From assembly GCA_964484675.1 (NCBI GenBank), contig CAZAFC010000004.1, positions 46,468-110,467 on the forward strand: 64,000 nucleotides of DNA, read 5' to 3'. The stretch is from CAZAFC01 sp964484675 (GTDB lineage Bacteria > Patescibacteriota > Saccharimonadia > Saccharimonadales > UBA4665). Both the position numbers and the translations under genes were made by a program. The notes below the pieces were generated by a model. It was not told the origin of the DNA. It ran no database searches and saw nothing but the letters and a program-made list of their open reading frames with translations. Below are positions 1-7,785 of this stretch, piece by piece (the stretch's first letter is position 1; each line of letters starts with the position of its first letter).

Positions 1-1
1 T

Positions 2-565
2 GCGCTCGCGCCGGAGACAACACTGCACATCGACAGCGGCACGGTCGCGCTGGCCGACATCGAGGCTCAGCACGGCTGCGTGGTCATGCTGATGGCGCGG
101 TGCGAAAGCGTGCTGTTCGCGGCCGAGGGTCACAGCGCACTGACCGCCGTCGTCACCGGAACCTTGAAGGCCAAGGTGAAAGCTAACGCCAGCCTGGACA
201 TCACCTGCGACAACGCCGCAAAGCTGGACGTCGACGCAAGCTCCGGCTGCACGCTGGAGTCCTCCGGCACGGTGGCACGCGCAGCGATCAATGCTGGCAT
301 GGGCTCGACCATCACGCTCGGCGACGTCACCGAACACCTCGATGCCCGCGTCGGCTACAACAGCAGCCTGGCGACCACGGCCGGTGGTGGCGTGGCACTC
401 GCGAACATCAAGCTGGAGTTCGGATCCGCGCTACAGCTCATGGGCATGATCAGCGAAGGAACCATCAGCCTGGGCCACGACTCAACGTTCAAGGTCGGCC
501 GACTGGGCTCCGCGGTGAGTCTCGAGCTGAGCAGCATCAAGCTGCAAACGGGCTACACCGGCTAA
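2..565 (+). CDS. GIN/DUF2807-like repeat protein, 3' end only
   Basis: The reading frame is open from the left edge, so only the last 187 residues are visible. The protein is a run of short beta-strand-like units rich in A, S, T, G and L with little charge, as in beta-helix or 'putative auto-transporter adhesin head GIN' (DUF2807) proteins. It is clearly paralogous to the protein at 60221-61354: both end in a SG-I-L/K unit, a VG-L unit and a final ETGY or QTGY motif. No signal peptide can be judged because the N-terminus is missing. Its role is unknown; cell-surface or scaffold function is only a guess. A hairpin terminator follows at 611-660. Confidence 0.7.
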   Translation, partial: ALAPETTLHIDSGTVALADIEAQHGCVVMLMARCESVLFAAEGHSALTAVVTGTLKAKVKANASLDITCDNAAKLDVDASSGCTLESSGTVARAAINAGMGSTITLGDVTEHLDARVGYNSSLATTAGGGVALANIKLEFGSALQLMGMISEGTISLGHDSTFKVGRLGSAVSLELSSIKLQTGYTG

Positions 566-610
566 CATTCGCGCGGACATTCTCCCCTGCGAAGCCAGCA
601 AATATCGGAC

Positions 611-668
611 GTGAGCTGTCGCCGCCGGGCCCCTTAGGGTCTCAAGCAGCGACAGCCCACATCCGTTT
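611..668 (+). terminator. intrinsic terminator after the GIN-like gene
   Basis: A 12-bp stem with one mismatch (611-622 with 649-660) is followed by CCGTTTTTT. It ends the upstream partial gene. Confidence 0.65.
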
Positions 669-752
669 TTTATATCTTTTGATAGCAGCCGACTCACATC
701 TTCGTCATTGTCGTCGTTTGAGCCAGGAGTGTCGGGCTTTTTGGCGGACCTG

Positions 753-765
753 TATACTACAAGCA
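753..765 (+). promoter_or_regulatory. leaderless promoter of the Crp/Fnr gene
   Basis: TATACT at 753-758 is followed by exactly 6 nt and then the ATG at 765, so transcription would begin at or next to the start codon. No Shine-Dalgarno site is present. The same arrangement recurs across the window. Confidence 0.6.
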
Positions 766-1406
766 TGGCCCAACGTAATTTGCCAATCGAATTGCCGGAG
801 ACCTTGCTGCAGGATACCCATGCCAAGCAGATTCCGGCCGGACAAATTATGCTGTACGAGGGCGACATTCCGCTCGAGGTATATATTCTTCAGTCGGGGG
901 TGGTCAAAATCTACGACATTGATGAGCAAGGCAACGAGAAGATTCTGCACTTGGTCAAGCCGCTCGCCCTGCTGCCGTTCGCATTTTTCTCTGGCTTGCA
1001 CGAGCCGCTCAATTGGTTTTATACGGCGCTCACTGACTGCACGGTGTACGGCGTACCATCCGACGAAATGCGCGAGATTATCCGCACGCACGGCGACCTC
1101 GCCGAAAAGCTGACGAACGCGTTTTCGGACGATGTGCATGAGCTGCTGCTTCGCCTGAGCAGTCTTGGCAAAACGAATGCTCGCGACAAAATCACCGCGG
1201 CGCTGATTTTTCTGGCCGGTTCGCATGCGGTCGAGCGGCGCAGTGGCTGGTGGCGCGTGAATTTTGCCGTCAGCCACCAGATGCTCGCCGATTTGTGCGG
1301 CATCACCCGCGAAAGTGCCGCGCTGGCCATGAAGGAATTGCAAGGCGAGCAGGTCGTGCGGTATCCGCGGATGACCGTGCTCGAGATCAATCGGCGGTGT
1401 TTGTAG
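765..1406 (+). CDS. Crp/Fnr family transcriptional regulator
   Basis: A 213-residue one-component regulator with an N-terminal cyclic-nucleotide-binding-type beta-roll (IPAGQIMLYEGDIPLEVYIL, then SGVVKIYDIDEQGNE) and a C-terminal winged helix (FAVSHQMLADLCGITRESA, then MKELQGEQVV). The TRES-type recognition helix is typical of the family. No Fnr cysteine cluster is seen at the N-terminus, so an iron-sulfur oxygen sensor is unlikely; the ligand is unknown. ATG 765 is preferred over an upstream in-frame TTG at 708 because a TATACT box lies exactly 6 nt before it. Targets cannot be inferred. Confidence 0.88.
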   Translation: MAQRNLPIELPETLLQDTHAKQIPAGQIMLYEGDIPLEVYILQSGVVKIYDIDEQGNEKILHLVKPLALLPFAFFSGLHEPLNWFYTALTDCTVYGVPSDEMREIIRTHGDLAEKLTNAFSDDVHELLLRLSSLGKTNARDKITAALIFLAGSHAVERRSGWWRVNFAVSHQMLADLCGITRESAALAMKELQGEQVVRYPRMTVLEINRRCL

Positions 1407-1446
1407 GCTTCCGATGCGTCGGCCGGTGGCCTCTGTTGCCCAGGGC

Positions 1447-1884
1447 CTAGTGATGCATGTGGCCGGGCTGGCGCGCCATGGCGAAGCGATTCACCGGCAC
1501 CGTCACAAAAAAAGCAATCACGAGCGCTAGCGCGAGTCCCCACCAAAATCGAAACGACGTTACCGTGACCATCAGCGCGTTTGGAATCAGCAGCTCAATC
1601 GTGTTGTCCACCAACTCCATCGACACGATCGATACGGTGTCGGTCGCCAGCGTGATTTTCATGGCCTCAAGCGCCGAATCTGTCTGCCGGCGCACGCCGC
1701 GGTATGTCAGGCCATACCCCATGAGAAATGCAAACACAATCGCCAAGCTTAGCCGCCCTGCGCGATGCCAGCCCAAACTCGCAGCCACAAACATGCCCGC
1801 GATTTCACCAATGCCACAGCCGATCAGGCAGTGCACCGTGTGCTTGATGGCGTGGCGTGTCAGCGCATCTCTCGGCATATACAT
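1447..1884 (-). CDS. DUF4396-family membrane protein
   Basis: 145 residues with about four membrane segments and the DUF4396 signature near the N-terminus (HTVHCLIGCGIGEIAGM), plus a histidine-rich end (GHMHH). The conserved His and Cys residues hint at metal handling, but no function is established. The start at 1884 replaces a longer frame because it begins exactly 6 nt after a TATACT box (1891-1896 read on the minus strand). It converges on the Crp/Fnr gene. Confidence 0.8.
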   Translation of the reverse strand: MYMPRDALTRHAIKHTVHCLIGCGIGEIAGMFVAASLGWHRAGRLSLAIVFAFLMGYGLTYRGVRRQTDSALEAMKITLATDTVSIVSMELVDNTIELLIPNALMVTVTSFRFWWGLALALVIAFFVTVPVNRFAMARQPGHMHH

Positions 1885-1890
1885 GCTTTT

Positions 1891-1896
1891 AGTATA
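1891..1896 (-). promoter_or_regulatory. -10 box of leaderless DUF4396 gene
   Basis: TATACT on the minus strand, 6 nt before the ATG at 1884. Confidence 0.55.
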
Positions 1897-1951
1897 GCGA
1901 ACTTTGGCCGACTTGCAGCGGACAACTATGTTGTAAAAAGATGTCGCTTCA

Positions 1952-1988
1952 TTGACACCCATTGAGCGCGCTTGCTACGCTCGTTACA
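1952..1988 (+). promoter_or_regulatory. leaderless promoter with -35
   Basis: TTGACA at 1952-1957, an 18-nt spacer, TACGCT at 1976-1981, then 6 nt to the ATG at 1988. This leaderless promoter also has a recognisable -35 element. Confidence 0.55.
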
Positions 1989-2608
1989 TGTCTGAACAAA
2001 TCTCCAATTTCATCATGCCAACCGAAGAACAAATCGCCGCAATGTCCCATCAAGAACGAGGCAAATACGCCGCCGCCTTCCTGAGGCACCAAGAAGCCGG
2101 CTTCCAACCACTTGACCTTTTTGCCCAGCTCGCGCGGCTCATGACGTTGAGTACGTTTGAGCTCACCCCGTTCCGCTCGCTCCGTGACGGGCGCAAGACA
2201 GAGGTTCTACTTGCCCAGCGCCCCGAAAGCGATCTTTGGTGGCCCAACCAATATAACCTTCCAGGTTGCGTCCAGCTTCCCACCGGCGTGCCCGGCCATC
2301 GACCGTACCGCGATGCCGGCCAAGAAATTCTTGATAAAGAATTCGAGCACACCGTTGCCCTGCAGAGTGATCCAAAGATTTATGACGCCCAGCTGCGTAC
2401 CGGCGAGCGCGGCAGCGAGCAAACCGTGTTTGGCTGGGCCGACGTCGATATCAGCAGCGCTGATGGTGAATTGTTGGGCGGCCAATTCTTTCCAGTCGAA
2501 AAAGTACTCGCTTCGCCGCGCGACTTGGGCGAAGGATACGGCGTTGTGCGTGGCCACGAACTCAACCTTCAAACCGCGCTGGCTCACCGCGCCCTTGCAT
2601 ACAGCTAG
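1988..2608 (+). CDS. degenerate Nudix-like protein
   Basis: 206 residues. The central part reads like the first strands of a Nudix fold (EVLLAQRPESDLWWPNQYNL followed by PG), but the catalytic box is altered: where RExxEExG is expected there is GQEILDKEFEH. Enzymatic activity is therefore doubtful, and a binding or divergent hydrolase role is possible. The gene stands alone, starts 6 nt after a TACGCT box, and ends at the terminator at 2683-2716. Confidence 0.65.
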   Translation: MSEQISNFIMPTEEQIAAMSHQERGKYAAAFLRHQEAGFQPLDLFAQLARLMTLSTFELTPFRSLRDGRKTEVLLAQRPESDLWWPNQYNLPGCVQLPTGVPGHRPYRDAGQEILDKEFEHTVALQSDPKIYDAQLRTGERGSEQTVFGWADVDISSADGELLGGQFFPVEKVLASPRDLGEGYGVVRGHELNLQTALAHRALAYS

Positions 2609-2682
2609 CCAAGATCAGAGAATGGCAAAGACCATTGAGGCTCTTTAGCCCAGATAGCCCAGATGCCAAACGACAAGACCGC

Positions 2683-2716
2683 AAACAACCGAGGCTAGAT
2701 TCTCGGTTGTTTTTTG
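2683..2716 (+). terminator. intrinsic terminator
   Basis: An 11-bp stem (AAACAACCGAG with CTCGGTTGTTT) runs into TTTTTT on the plus strand, 75 bp after the Nudix-like gene. Confidence 0.85.
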
Positions 2717-2830
2717 TGAAACTTTTTACTGCACTCTGTCCCAGAAGCTCGGAGTATTCGCACAATTACTCCGCGCACGGCAGCACCTGGCCATATTGCG
2801 CGATACGCGCCTGAAAGCGAGCTACTTGGG

Positions 2831-3166
2831 CTATTTGGCTGCTTGGCGCAGTCCGACCACGTTGCCGTTCGGGTCTTTGATCTGTGCGATCAGCAAGCCG
2901 CCGCCCACGTCTTTTGGCTCTTGCGCAACTGTGCCGCCAGCCGCTACCAGCGTTTGCATATAAGCTTGGATGTCCTCGACCTCGGTGTACGCGATCACTG
3001 CCTGGCCATTCGGATCGAGGCCGATTTCCATGCCATCGTCCAGCTTGTAGCCGACGTAGTAGGGGCTGTCGGCGTACGGCTCGACCCCCAAAAACGCGCC
3101 ATAAAACACCTTGGCAGCCGCCACATCACTCACCGGATACACAACTAATTTCACCTCTTGAGCCAT
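2831..3166 (-). CDS. VOC/glyoxalase-fold protein
   Basis: 111 residues with one VOC beta-alpha-beta-beta-beta unit per half (KLVVYPVSDVAAAKVFYGAF; then IAQIKDPNGNVVGLRQ). VOC proteins are often antibiotic-binding, dioxygenase or lyase enzymes; the substrate cannot be told here. ATG 3166 has an AAGGAGGG Shine-Dalgarno site 4-5 nt upstream and a TACAAT box at 3191-3196, so a longer frame to 3256 is not used. Confidence 0.82.
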   Translation of the reverse strand: MAQEVKLVVYPVSDVAAAKVFYGAFLGVEPYADSPYYVGYKLDDGMEIGLDPNGQAVIAYTEVEDIQAYMQTLVAAGGTVAQEPKDVGGGLLIAQIKDPNGNVVGLRQAAK

Positions 3167-3331
3167 TGAGCCCTCCTTCGTTACCCACCTATTGTAACGT
3201 GTCGGACGGCTGAGTGCTATGCGAAGGAGCGTTTCATGCTCAAGCAAAGCAAACACTGAAACTTCTTTCTAAAATACCAGCAAGCGGCGCAAACTCTAAC
3301 GCTTAATCTCAGGTGCATTCACAGTATGCAA

Positions 3332-4228
3332 TTATTTTTTGGCAGAAATCGGTTTGCCGGTATGTGCGCCCAAGTCGGCAAGTGCTGAGCTCCGCATGTG
3401 CCAGTGCGCGTCGGCAGTCAGCAGCGACACGCCAGCCAGCGCCAGCGCCACGCCGGCGACCGCGGCAAGCCACATGCCGCTGCGCGCTTCGTCACCCAAA
3501 AACGCAATGCCGATAAGTGCCGGCACGATCGTCTGGGCCGCGGTCATGGTGGCGTTTACCACGGTAGCTTGAGCACGCTGCAAAGCGATCGAAAACAGCA
3601 TAATGCCGAGCCCGCCAGTGGCGATCAGCGACAGCACCAGCGGACTATAGGCCGTGTGCCACAATGGCTGCGACGGGCTAAAAATCCTGCCCACCACGGA
3701 TGTTCCGCCAAAAGCAATTCCGCTCAGCGCCGCCAAACCAATTGTCGCGCCAAATCGCTCGCGCCGCGCTAGTACATACCCAGCCAAACCCACCGGCAGC
3801 GGCACCAGCACAATCAGCCAGCGCACGGCGTCGCTCACCGGCTCGGCCCGCTCCGGCGCCGCCGAAAAAGCCAGCAGCACCAGCCCGGCCACAATCAGCC
3901 CGATCGCCTGATACGATCGCCACGCAATTGCCTGCCCCCTGAAGAATCGCTCAATCACAGCCGTCATCAAAATACTCGCCGCGATAATACTCTGCACAAA
4001 AAACAGCGGCAAATAGTGCACCGCGTACAACGTCAAACCCCAGCCGATCAGATCAAGCACCACGCCAATCATGTACGGTCCGTCGCGAAACAGCCGCGCC
4101 TGCAAACGCACATCGAGCCCGGCCGCGTTCTGCTCCTTGTCGGCGCCGATCTTTTGCAGCACCGCCGCCGCGCCATTGCACGCCGCGCACCCAAAAGCGG
4201 CCACCATCGGCCAAAACGTATGATTCAT
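3332..4228 (-). CDS. DMT (EamA-like) transporter
   Basis: 298 residues with about nine to ten hydrophobic helices in two related halves, as in drug/metabolite transporters. The N-terminal half resembles the magnesium/DMT-like 'DUF6' type (FWPMVAAFGCAACNGAAAVL). The substrate is unknown. The start is set by a TACTAT box at 4235-4240 lying 6 nt before ATG 4228, so the mRNA is probably leaderless. Confidence 0.8.
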   Translation of the reverse strand: MNHTFWPMVAAFGCAACNGAAAVLQKIGADKEQNAAGLDVRLQARLFRDGPYMIGVVLDLIGWGLTLYAVHYLPLFFVQSIIAASILMTAVIERFFRGQAIAWRSYQAIGLIVAGLVLLAFSAAPERAEPVSDAVRWLIVLVPLPVGLAGYVLARRERFGATIGLAALSGIAFGGTSVVGRIFSPSQPLWHTAYSPLVLSLIATGGLGIMLFSIALQRAQATVVNATMTAAQTIVPALIGIAFLGDEARSGMWLAAVAGVALALAGVSLLTADAHWHMRSSALADLGAHTGKPISAKK

Positions 4229-4234
4229 GCGCTT

Positions 4235-4240
4235 ATAGTA
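4235..4240 (-). promoter_or_regulatory. -10 box of leaderless DMT gene
   Basis: TACTAT on the minus strand, 6 nt from ATG 4228. Confidence 0.5.
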
Positions 4241-4277
4241 ACACGCGCTGCACTCGGACGTGCGCTTTTGCCAACAC

Positions 4278-4715
4278 CTACTCGCGCGTGATTTTCGAAC
4301 TGCCCGGCTTGGCGCTCAACCGTTCCAGCAACGCCAGCTGCTGCTGGTTCATGAGCATGAGATGCTCGATGTCCTGAAAGGTCGTTTGCGTGGTTTTGAA
4401 GGCTTCGTCGGCCACGATTTCGCCGTGTCGCGCCTGAATATTTTGCCCGACCATGATGATCGGCAGCAGCACCAGCTGCAAAAACGTCTGCGCAATCCAC
4501 GCCACAATCACGATAAGATTGTGCGTCCGCAGCGCCGCGGGCAGACTAATCAACGCCAGCCCGGCGAACAACATCGCACACACCATCGTCCCGACCAGCC
4601 GCGTAATCGTAAACCCAATCCTATCCAAAAAACTCATCGACGCCTGGTGGCGCGCATTGGCATTTTCCGGCGCGTGCCGCCGGTGCGGCACAGCTAGCTT
4701 GAGCGGATGCGACAT
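4278..4715 (-). CDS. DUF1003-type membrane protein
   Basis: 145 residues. A basic N-terminus leads into SFLDRIGFTITRLVGTMV, then two membrane helices separated by RTHNLIVIVAWI, then QARHGEIVADEAFKTTQ and a helical tail. This matches DUF1003, a family of small two-helix membrane proteins of unknown function. ATG 4715 has a TTAAGGGAG ribosome site; a TATACT box lies about 26 nt upstream of the start. Confidence 0.78.
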   Translation of the reverse strand: MSHPLKLAVPHRRHAPENANARHQASMSFLDRIGFTITRLVGTMVCAMLFAGLALISLPAALRTHNLIVIVAWIAQTFLQLVLLPIIMVGQNIQARHGEIVADEAFKTTQTTFQDIEHLMLMNQQQLALLERLSAKPGSSKITRE

Positions 4716-4781
4716 AGTAAACTCCCTTAATGCACTCAGTATAGCTCGCCAAGCAGCCGCGCGACCAGCCCGCGGCGTACA

Positions 4782-4810
4782 TTGGCAAAATATAATAAAA
4801 TTGTTATAAT
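4782..4810 (+). promoter_or_regulatory. sigma-70-type promoter
   Basis: TTGGCA (4782-4787), a 17-nt spacer, then TATAAT (4805-4810). It drives the 4897 gene with a leader of about 80 nt, unlike the leaderless core genes. Confidence 0.7.
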
Positions 4811-4896
4811 ATAGATATTCTTGCACGGCAGCAGCCGTTCGAGACGCTCTGCATTGGCTTTGGCTGATGCACCCACAACACGAAGGAGTGTGTCCG

Positions 4897-5331
4897 ATGC
4901 AATTTGCAGAGAACGCTCAGTCACCCGGCACCCCCGACGAAGACGGCGCCACGCAATCGCCGAGCTCCGAGCTCGAAGCCGAGAAGCGCGTCGCAGCCGC
5001 CATGCTGCCGAGCTGGCTGCTGACCGCCTCCACGACCAGCGTCTGGTACCTGGAGGTCGAGCTCAACGCCCGCCGCCCCTGGAACCTCGCGATTCTGACA
5101 CTCGGCTGCGCGCTGCTGATCGGCGTCTTTGCCCTCGTCCAGCGCCGCCGTCGGAATCGGGCAGATCGGGCCGCAAAAAAGCCTCAGCCCAAACTGGTCT
5201 ACGTGATCCACCTCGGCAAGCGATTCGTAGATCGCGAAGGCTGGCGGCCGATGCCTTTCAGTAGTGCCCTGATCTACATCCTGCTCATCGTCGGCGCAAC
5301 AGTGGCCATCGCAACCGCATACGGCCGCTGA
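4897..5331 (+). CDS. small two-helix membrane protein, unknown
   Basis: 144 residues. An acidic, disordered start precedes a hydrophobic stretch (NLAILTLGCALLIGVFALV), a basic RRRRNRADRAAKK linker, a soluble segment (KLVYVIHLGKRFVDREGW) and a second helix at the C-terminus. I recognise no family. The start at 4897 is chosen for its GAAGGAG site 9 nt upstream. It is the first plainly cassette-like gene: own promoter, long leader, Shine-Dalgarno site and hairpins downstream. Confidence 0.7.
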   Translation: MQFAENAQSPGTPDEDGATQSPSSELEAEKRVAAAMLPSWLLTASTTSVWYLEVELNARRPWNLAILTLGCALLIGVFALVQRRRRNRADRAAKKPQPKLVYVIHLGKRFVDREGWRPMPFSSALIYILLIVGATVAIATAYGR

Positions 5332-5351
5332 TCTACTCCTTCGTCGCGCTC

Positions 5352-5392
5352 CCCGACCACCATCAAACCCTCACCGGGTCACCGTGGTCGGG
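5352..5392 (+). terminator. cassette hairpin after the 4897 gene
   Basis: A perfect 9-bp stem (CCCGACCAC with GTGGTCGGG), 20 bp after the stop and without a T-tract. A second, T-tailed stem follows at 5418-5443 (AACGCCTC with GAGGTGTT, then TTTT). Confidence 0.6.
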
Positions 5393-5417
5393 AAGCGCTT
5401 CGAATTTGCTTCTCTCA

Positions 5418-5443
5418 AACGCCTCAAGTACGAGGTGTTTTTA
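5418..5443 (+). terminator. intrinsic terminator
   Basis: An 8-bp stem with one G-T pair, followed by TTTTT. Confidence 0.6.
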
Positions 5444-5507
5444 TTACAAAACGACTGTGCGTTATCCGCAGAACGCCTCTATGACTATCAATGAGAGCTG
5501 TTACCTA

Positions 5508-5545
5508 TTCCGCCACTGAGGTGGCACGCCCCGTCAGTGGCGGAA
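5508..5545. repeat. perfect 12-bp inverted repeat
   Basis: TTCCGCCACTGA at 5508-5519 pairs perfectly with TCAGTGGCGGAA at 5534-5545. It lies in the 353-bp gap between two convergent genes and is probably the terminal hairpin of the FtsH-like gene on the minus strand. The rest of the gap shows only weaker inverted repeats (around 5569-5604 and 5652-5672) and no gene. Confidence 0.7.
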
Positions 5546-5684
5546 CAATCCACTCACAAATAACTAATCACAATGCTGCTGCCAAAGACAGCACTCTGGT
5601 TAGTTGCCGACGCTCCCTATTCGGCTCCTCACTGCCTGGATGGTGTGAGAGGCCCCGTTAAGATGGGGTTCTTGGTGCTTGGTA

Positions 5685-7526
5685 CTACGCAGGGCTAGCA
5701 GCGCGGTGGTAGAAGCCAGTCAGGCGCGGCGGCACGGTGGCCTCCTTCAGCTCGCGGTAGTCGACAAGATCTGCCGCCTCGAGAACACCGCCGGCGTCGA
5801 CAAGCCGTTGGGCGAGCGACTCGATCTCGGCCTTGAACTGCTCGATAATACTCGAAGCACGATCCTTGGCCCTGACCAGCAGCTCGTTGACCGACATCAT
5901 GACGTCTCGAGCCTGAGGGTCGTACCGCCAATTGTTGAGATCAACTGCACGGAGGATCGTGTCATCGTGATCCATCCGGCAGACCATCTCGTGTGCCAAC
6001 TTGGTTGCGTTTTCGACATCAGCGTTCGATGCCGAGGTGTGACCGCCCATGTGCAACTTCTCCATCGCCCGGCCCGCCATCAGGAAGGTCAAACGCTGGT
6101 TGATGCCCTCGATGGTCCACGGCACTTCACCGGGATGGTCGGGGATGAGCGTCGCGCCGTTTGCCTTGCCACGCGTTTCGGCAGAGACGAGGAACGGGTT
6201 GGGCACCTGCGGCAACACTGTCGCCACAATCACCTTGGCAGCCTCACGCCGACTATTGTCAACGAGCAGTTGCTTGGCGGCGTCGAGGACACGCTTCGGT
6301 CCCAGACGCTCGTTCAGCATCGCTTCGCGGAAATCGAGCCACGTGAGCTGCTCGCCCTCCGTGGTCTCCCGGCGCCGAAACACACGATCGGCCTCAGCAA
6401 CCAGGCTCTCGATGCCCGAACCAGCCATGCCGCCCGTAATCTCGGCCAGCGCAGCCAGCCGCTCATCCGGAAGGGTCAAGTTCAACCGCTCGAGGTACAC
6501 CCGGAAGATGTCAGCACGACCGGCACGGTCCGGGTTCGGCACATAGATCATCCGCGACAAACGACCCGCCCGCGTCAGCGCGGAGTCAAGCGTATTTTCG
6601 CGATTGGTGGCTGCCACCACGATCACGTTCGATCCGTCGAAGCCGTCCATACACTTGATCAGCTGCGTCAGCGTCGCGTCCTGATCGCGCGTGGCGCTGT
6701 CAATCCGCGTGGAACGCTTGCCGCCGATCGCGTCGATCTCGTCGATGAACAGAATCGCGAAACCGTTGATTTGCTTGGCCGCCGTCTCGGCACGCTTAAA
6801 TGCATTGCGCACCTTCGCGGCGCTCTGGCCGGCGTATTCAGCGGTCAAGTCCGGGCCCGACGTGTAGAAGAACGGCAGTCCTGCTTCACCCGCGAAAGCC
6901 CGCGCGATCAGCGTTTTGCCAGTTCCCGGCGGGCCATAGAGCAGAACACTGTTCGGCCGCCGACTCTGAGGCTCACCACGCTTCTTGCGCGCAGCGCATT
7001 CGTGAATGTCTCGCTTCTCCACTTCGAGACGCTCGATGACCTCTTTGTTGGCGCCCACATCCTTGAACCGCTCCTTGGGCGGAACGACCACTTCCTTGGT
7101 GGACTTGCGCTTCGAGTACCAGGCGTACACGCCCAGATACACGACGAGCAGCACGAGCGGGATGAAGGGCACCAAGAAGCCGAGAATTCGGCTGGTGATA
7201 CTCTTCGCTACCCAGTTGACCCTGACGCCGTTATCTTCGAACGTCTGCACCAGCTTTGTGTTGAACTGGTCGCCGCCCGGGTAGGTCACCTTGTACTTGG
7301 TGCCATCCTTGAGCGTGATCGTTGCCGTGCCGTCCGAGGAGCTGACGTTCGCGGCGTCCACTTGGTGCTGGACGACGCGGCGATTCATGTCACTCAGCGA
7401 CATCTTCGGCGTCGAGTGATCCGGCCAAAGCTGGGTGGCCAAGAAGGCGACGAACGCAGCTATCAGCAGAACGATCCACCAGTTCCGCTTGAGCCACCGC
7501 TTCGCGACTAGTGCGCGATGCTTCAT
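5685..7526 (-). CDS. FtsH-like membrane AAA+ protein lacking the protease zinc site
   Basis: 613 residues with FtsH architecture: helix at about 15-35, an extracytoplasmic domain, a second helix at about 115-137, an AAA+ module with Walker A GPPGTGKT (about 198-205), Walker B ILFIDEID (258-265) and the second region of homology (ATNRENTLDSALTRAGR), then an M41-like helical domain. In FtsH the zinc motif is HEAGH; here the equivalent segment reads SRREAAK (about 425-431), so both histidines are gone. The downstream acidic ligand region (SASNADVENATKLAHEM) is kept. It should hydrolyse ATP but not peptides, like the inactive FtsHi proteins of chloroplasts: an unfoldase, chaperone or regulator. 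ATG 7526 has GGAAGGAT upstream. It is divergent from the phosphatase-kinase operon and shares its control region. Confidence 0.88.
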   Translation of the reverse strand: MKHRALVAKRWLKRNWWIVLLIAAFVAFLATQLWPDHSTPKMSLSDMNRRVVQHQVDAANVSSSDGTATITLKDGTKYKVTYPGGDQFNTKLVQTFEDNGVRVNWVAKSITSRILGFLVPFIPLVLLVVYLGVYAWYSKRKSTKEVVVPPKERFKDVGANKEVIERLEVEKRDIHECAARKKRGEPQSRRPNSVLLYGPPGTGKTLIARAFAGEAGLPFFYTSGPDLTAEYAGQSAAKVRNAFKRAETAAKQINGFAILFIDEIDAIGGKRSTRIDSATRDQDATLTQLIKCMDGFDGSNVIVVAATNRENTLDSALTRAGRLSRMIYVPNPDRAGRADIFRVYLERLNLTLPDERLAALAEITGGMAGSGIESLVAEADRVFRRRETTEGEQLTWLDFREAMLNERLGPKRVLDAAKQLLVDNSRREAAKVIVATVLPQVPNPFLVSAETRGKANGATLIPDHPGEVPWTIEGINQRLTFLMAGRAMEKLHMGGHTSASNADVENATKLAHEMVCRMDHDDTILRAVDLNNWRYDPQARDVMMSVNELLVRAKDRASSIIEQFKAEIESLAQRLVDAGGVLEAADLVDYRELKEATVPPRLTGFYHRAASPA

Positions 7527-7572
7527 ACTTTGACGATCCTTCCATCGAAAGGTGCTTCTGTTGGACCGATAT

Positions 7573-7601
7573 ACTTTACGCATTTTTTGTCAGGCCGGCA
7601 A
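7573..7601 (-). promoter_or_regulatory. promoter of FtsH-like gene
   Basis: On the minus strand TTGCCG (7596-7601), a 17-nt spacer, then TAAAGT (7573-7578). Confidence 0.5.
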
Positions 7602-7626
7602 CATACGTGCGCAGTTTCGCTTGCGC

Positions 7627-7655
7627 TTGACTATCCTCGTGACCGGACCTATGCT
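7627..7655 (+). promoter_or_regulatory. promoter of the phosphatase-kinase operon
   Basis: TTGACT (7627-7632), a 17-nt spacer, then TATGCT (7650-7655). The start codon is at 7786, giving a leader of about 125 nt with room for regulation. It lies back to back with the promoter at 7573-7601. Confidence 0.6.
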
Positions 7656-7785
7656 TCATAGACGTAGACTCCGTGCGAGACAACTCATCAAGACTTCTCA
7701 TGGCTTGCCAAAACAAGCCGGCCGGAGCCTGCCGATCGTTCACAAGTTGGTTCCAACCACCTTCGACCGAGAAGGGTGTCAATCT

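Noticed and set aside
5508..5545. Hammerhead-like CTGACGG in the inverted repeat
   Set aside because: The core needs CTGANGA followed by a stem and GAAA; these are absent.
5679..7511. 610-residue open frame on the plus strand
   Set aside because: It is the antisense shadow of the FtsH-like gene, which has recognisable motifs.
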